Shown here: positions 12,683 to 13,984 of the stretch, in pieces
How positions within the stretch are numbered: the stretch's first letter is position 1
How the letters are laid out: each line of letters opens with the position of its first letter
Origin: Thermodesulfobacteriota bacterium
Lineage (GTDB): Bacteria; Desulfobacterota; BSN033; UBA1163
Reading direction: 5' to 3'
Assembly: GCA_030024065.1 (NCBI GenBank)
Contig: JASEIE010000057.1
Location: 1-13,984, forward strand
Length of the DNA: 13,984 nucleotides
Notes under the pieces: generated by a model
Database searches by the model: none
Told to the model about the DNA's origin: nothing
The model's input: the letters and a program-made list of their open reading frames with translations, nothing else
Program-made: the position numbers and the translations under genes

Positions 12683-13618
12683 ATGGCACGTAAGCCGCGT
12701 ATTCATTATCCTGGTGCTGTCTATCATGTCATCGTTCGTGGAAATGCCGGACAGGATATCTTTTCAAGTGATCAAGATCGCTACCGGTTTTACCTCTTTC
12801 TTCAGGAGGGCCAAGAGAAATTTGCGCATCTCATCCATGCCTTCTGCCTGATGACAAACCATTTTCATCTCATCTTGCAGGTGCAAGAGATTTCGCTCTC
12901 TCGAATTCTTCAGAATCTCAGTCAGCGTTACACGATCTGGGTAAATTGGCGAGAAGGACGAAGGGGACATTTGTTTCAGGGCCGCTATAAAGCTGTTTTG
13001 ATTGATGCCGATACGTACCTTCTGGAACTGATTCGCTACATCCATCTGAATCCGGTTCGTGCCGGTATTGTGAAACGGGCTGAAGACTACCGATGGAGCA
13101 GCCACAGAGCCTACCTGGGAAAAGAAAATATCCCGTGGTTGAGCACAGACTGGATGTTGGCACAGTTTTCGAGCCGTCGGATTTCGGCGCAGCGAAGATA
13201 TCGAGAGTTCATTAACGAGGGGATGGAACAAAGCAGACGGGAAGAATTTTACGGAGGACCGAGAGACACCAGGATTTTGGGAGACGATAGGTTCGCAGAG
13301 GCGATTCTCAAGAACACGCAAGAGGGGAAAGAGCGGAAATTGACCCTCGACGAAGTTCTGGAGAAGGTTTGTAGTGCCTATGGAATCCCGGTAGAAGAAG
13401 TTGTTGCCGCTGGAAACGAACGGGGTCCATCTCAAGCGAGGGGTATGATCTGCTGGTTGGTACGAGAGGCAAGGCACCTTTCCTTAACGGAACTAAGCAG
13501 GCGACTGAACCGAGATCTGTCAACTTTGAGCGTTGCGGCAAAGCGTCTGGTGGAAAAATCGAAGAGTGACCCCGGTTTACGAAAAAGGATGACAAACCTG
13601 AAGTCAGATTTGCCCTGA
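12683..13618 (+). CDS. REP-associated tyrosine transposase (Y1/HUH, RAYT type)
   Basis: A 311-residue single-strand DNA transposase from ATG at 12683. A GTG seven codons upstream would add a hydrophobic oddity that overlaps the -10 box, so it is not preferred. The N-terminal Y1 domain shows the opening MARKPRIHYPGAVYHVIVRG (1-20), the metal-binding HUH pair in NHFHLIL (H60, H62), GRYKA (100-104) and the likely catalytic tyrosine Y119 in RYIHLNPVRAGI. The C-terminal region (about 220-300) resembles a DnaA-like helix-turn-helix DNA-binding domain (SLTELSRRLNRDLSTLSVAA), common in this group. The length exceeds the 130-170 residues of true IS200/IS605 TnpA, supporting the RAYT assignment. The gene seems intact and is flanked by the inverted repeats it may act on. 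Confidence 0.9.
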   Translation: MARKPRIHYPGAVYHVIVRGNAGQDIFSSDQDRYRFYLFLQEGQEKFAHLIHAFCLMTNHFHLILQVQEISLSRILQNLSQRYTIWVNWREGRRGHLFQGRYKAVLIDADTYLLELIRYIHLNPVRAGIVKRAEDYRWSSHRAYLGKENIPWLSTDWMLAQFSSRRISAQRRYREFINEGMEQSRREEFYGGPRDTRILGDDRFAEAILKNTQEGKERKLTLDEVLEKVCSAYGIPVEEVVAAGNERGPSQARGMICWLVREARHLSLTELSRRLNRDLSTLSVAAKRLVEKSKSDPGLRKRMTNLKSDLP

Positions 13619-13643
13619 ATATCAATAAGTCAAGCCTGACCCC
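13618..13643 (-). repeat. Right terminal inverted repeat of the RAYT unit
   Basis: The reverse complement reads GGGGTCAGGCTTGAC at its outer end and matches 12634-12659 at 24 of 26 positions. Its first base is the last base of the transposase stop codon. In this copy the -35-like box is TTGACT and no good -10 box follows it, so unlike the left end it should not be a promoter. Confidence 0.85.
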
Positions 13644-13656
13644 ATAATAATAATAA
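13644..13656 (+). repeat. Short ATA triplet run at the element junction
   Basis: About four ATA triplets follow the right inverted repeat directly, before the IS1182-like reading frame. The run contains the in-frame TAA (13654-13656) that limits that frame upstream. It may mark the junction between two mobile elements. Confidence 0.5.
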
Positions 13657-13692
13657 TTAGACCCCCGGCTCAGGCCGATTAACCGTGAGCAA

Positions 13693-13984
13693 ATGGTGTT
13701 GCGGCCGATGGATGTGGAGCGGTTGGTGCCGGAGGATCATGAGGTTCGGGCGATCTGGGAATTTGTGGGGCGACTTGATCTAAGCCCATACTATGAAGAG
13801 GTGGATGCGGTGGAAGGGGAGGCGGGTCGTTCGGCCTTTGATCCCCGGTTAATGATCAGCTTGTGGATTTATGCATATAGCAAAGGAGTTAGCTCAGGGC
13901 GGGAGATTTCTCGGTTATGTGAATATGATCCGGCCTATCAATGGTTAACGGGGTTGGAGCCGGTCAATTATCACACGTTATCGG
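13693..13984 (+). CDS. IS1182-family transposase, N-terminal part (runs off window)
   Basis: An open frame to the window edge encoding the start of an IS1182-type DDE transposase. Recognisable stretches are RPMDVERLVPEDHEVRAIWE, DPRLMISLWIYAYSKGVSSG, EISRLCEYDPAYQWLTG and NYHTLS. This is the N-terminal DUF772-like region; the catalytic DDE part lies beyond the window. The first ATG is at 13693. The same frame is open back to 13657, and the residues encoded there (PRLRPINREQ) look like genuine family sequence, but no ATG, GTG or TTG is available before TAA at 13654. The 5' end may therefore have been trimmed at the junction with the RAYT unit, or translation starts at 13693 or at an unusual codon. 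Confidence 0.8.
   Translation, partial: MVLRPMDVERLVPEDHEVRAIWEFVGRLDLSPYYEEVDAVEGEAGRSAFDPRLMISLWIYAYSKGVSSGREISRLCEYDPAYQWLTGLEPVNYHTLS

Larger units (their letters stand above)
12634..13643 (+). mobile_element. Compact RAYT transposase unit with 26-bp inverted ends
   Basis: A 1010-bp unit bounded by 26-bp inverted repeats (24 of 26 matching) that encloses a single Y1-type transposase gene. Almost no space is wasted: the gene starts 23 bases inside the left repeat and its stop codon touches the right repeat. No target duplication could be identified with confidence; the right end is followed by an ATA-type triplet run (13644-13656). The right boundary lies directly against IS1182-like sequence, so one element may have landed in the other. 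Confidence 0.7.

Noticed and set aside
12764..13477. Long minus-strand frame (237 codons) across the transposase
   Set aside because: The + strand frame shows HUH, catalytic tyrosine and C-terminal motifs; the antisense product resembles nothing.
12683..13618. True IS200/IS605 TnpA
   Set aside because: The protein is about twice the usual length, has a C-terminal helix-turn-helix domain and sits between inverted repeats, all of which favour the RAYT group.
1..13984. CRISPR array, tRNA, rRNA or DISARM/BREX methyltransferase genes
   Set aside because: No regularly spaced repeats, no cloverleaf or rRNA-like stretches, and no methyltransferase motifs (such as NPPY or a FxGxG block in context) were seen in any convincing frame.

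Overview
The window (about 14 kb) comes from a moderately GC-rich Gram-negative-type bacterial genome. TTG starts, compact same-strand gene packing, a REP-associated tyrosine transposase with GGGGTCAGGC-type ends and an IS1182-like element would fit an environmental deltaproteobacterium or Nitrospirota relative, but that is a guess and no taxonomic marker gene is present. Every recognised gene lies on the + strand.

Layout. Bases 1-367 hold no convincing gene. They contain a palindromic intergenic repeat (14-148), a separate short palindrome (158-175) and a plausible sigma70-type promoter (311-339). Next comes a four-gene block with gaps of 6, 54 and 71 nt: a TPR-repeat protein (368-1375), a RecQ-family helicase with an enlarged region between helicase core and zinc site (1382-3754), a 1708-residue protein with a PglY/BrxC-like P-loop ATPase at its N-terminus and a PglZ-type alkaline-phosphatase-superfamily domain at its C-terminus (3809-8935), and a SWIM zinc-finger SNF2 helicase (9007-11670). 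PglZ and PglY/BrxC ATPases are the hallmark pair of BREX phage defence, and SNF2-type helicases accompany some BREX types. Here the pair is fused into one polypeptide, sits between two helicases, and no DNA methyltransferase, BrxL, BrxA/B or DISARM gene is visible. This is the candidate undescribed system: a methyltransferase-less, BREX-like, PglYZ-plus-helicases module.

After the block the sequence becomes AT-richer. It carries small accessory genes: a 45-residue SEC-C zinc-motif protein (11689-11826), a CcbP-type calcium-binding-family protein (11832-12200) and a conserved but unnamed basic protein (12297-12647). The right end is mobile DNA. A compact 1010-bp RAYT unit (12634-13643) has 26-bp terminal inverted repeats. 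Its left repeat supplies both the upstream gene's stop codon and the -35 box of the transposase promoter. The 5' part of an IS1182-family transposase follows and runs off the window.

How the genes may work together (inference): the TPR protein could be a scaffold, the PglYZ fusion an ATP-driven complex with a metal-dependent hydrolase centre, and the SNF2 and RecQ enzymes the DNA translocases or unwinding enzymes acting on invading DNA. None of this is demonstrated by the sequence alone.
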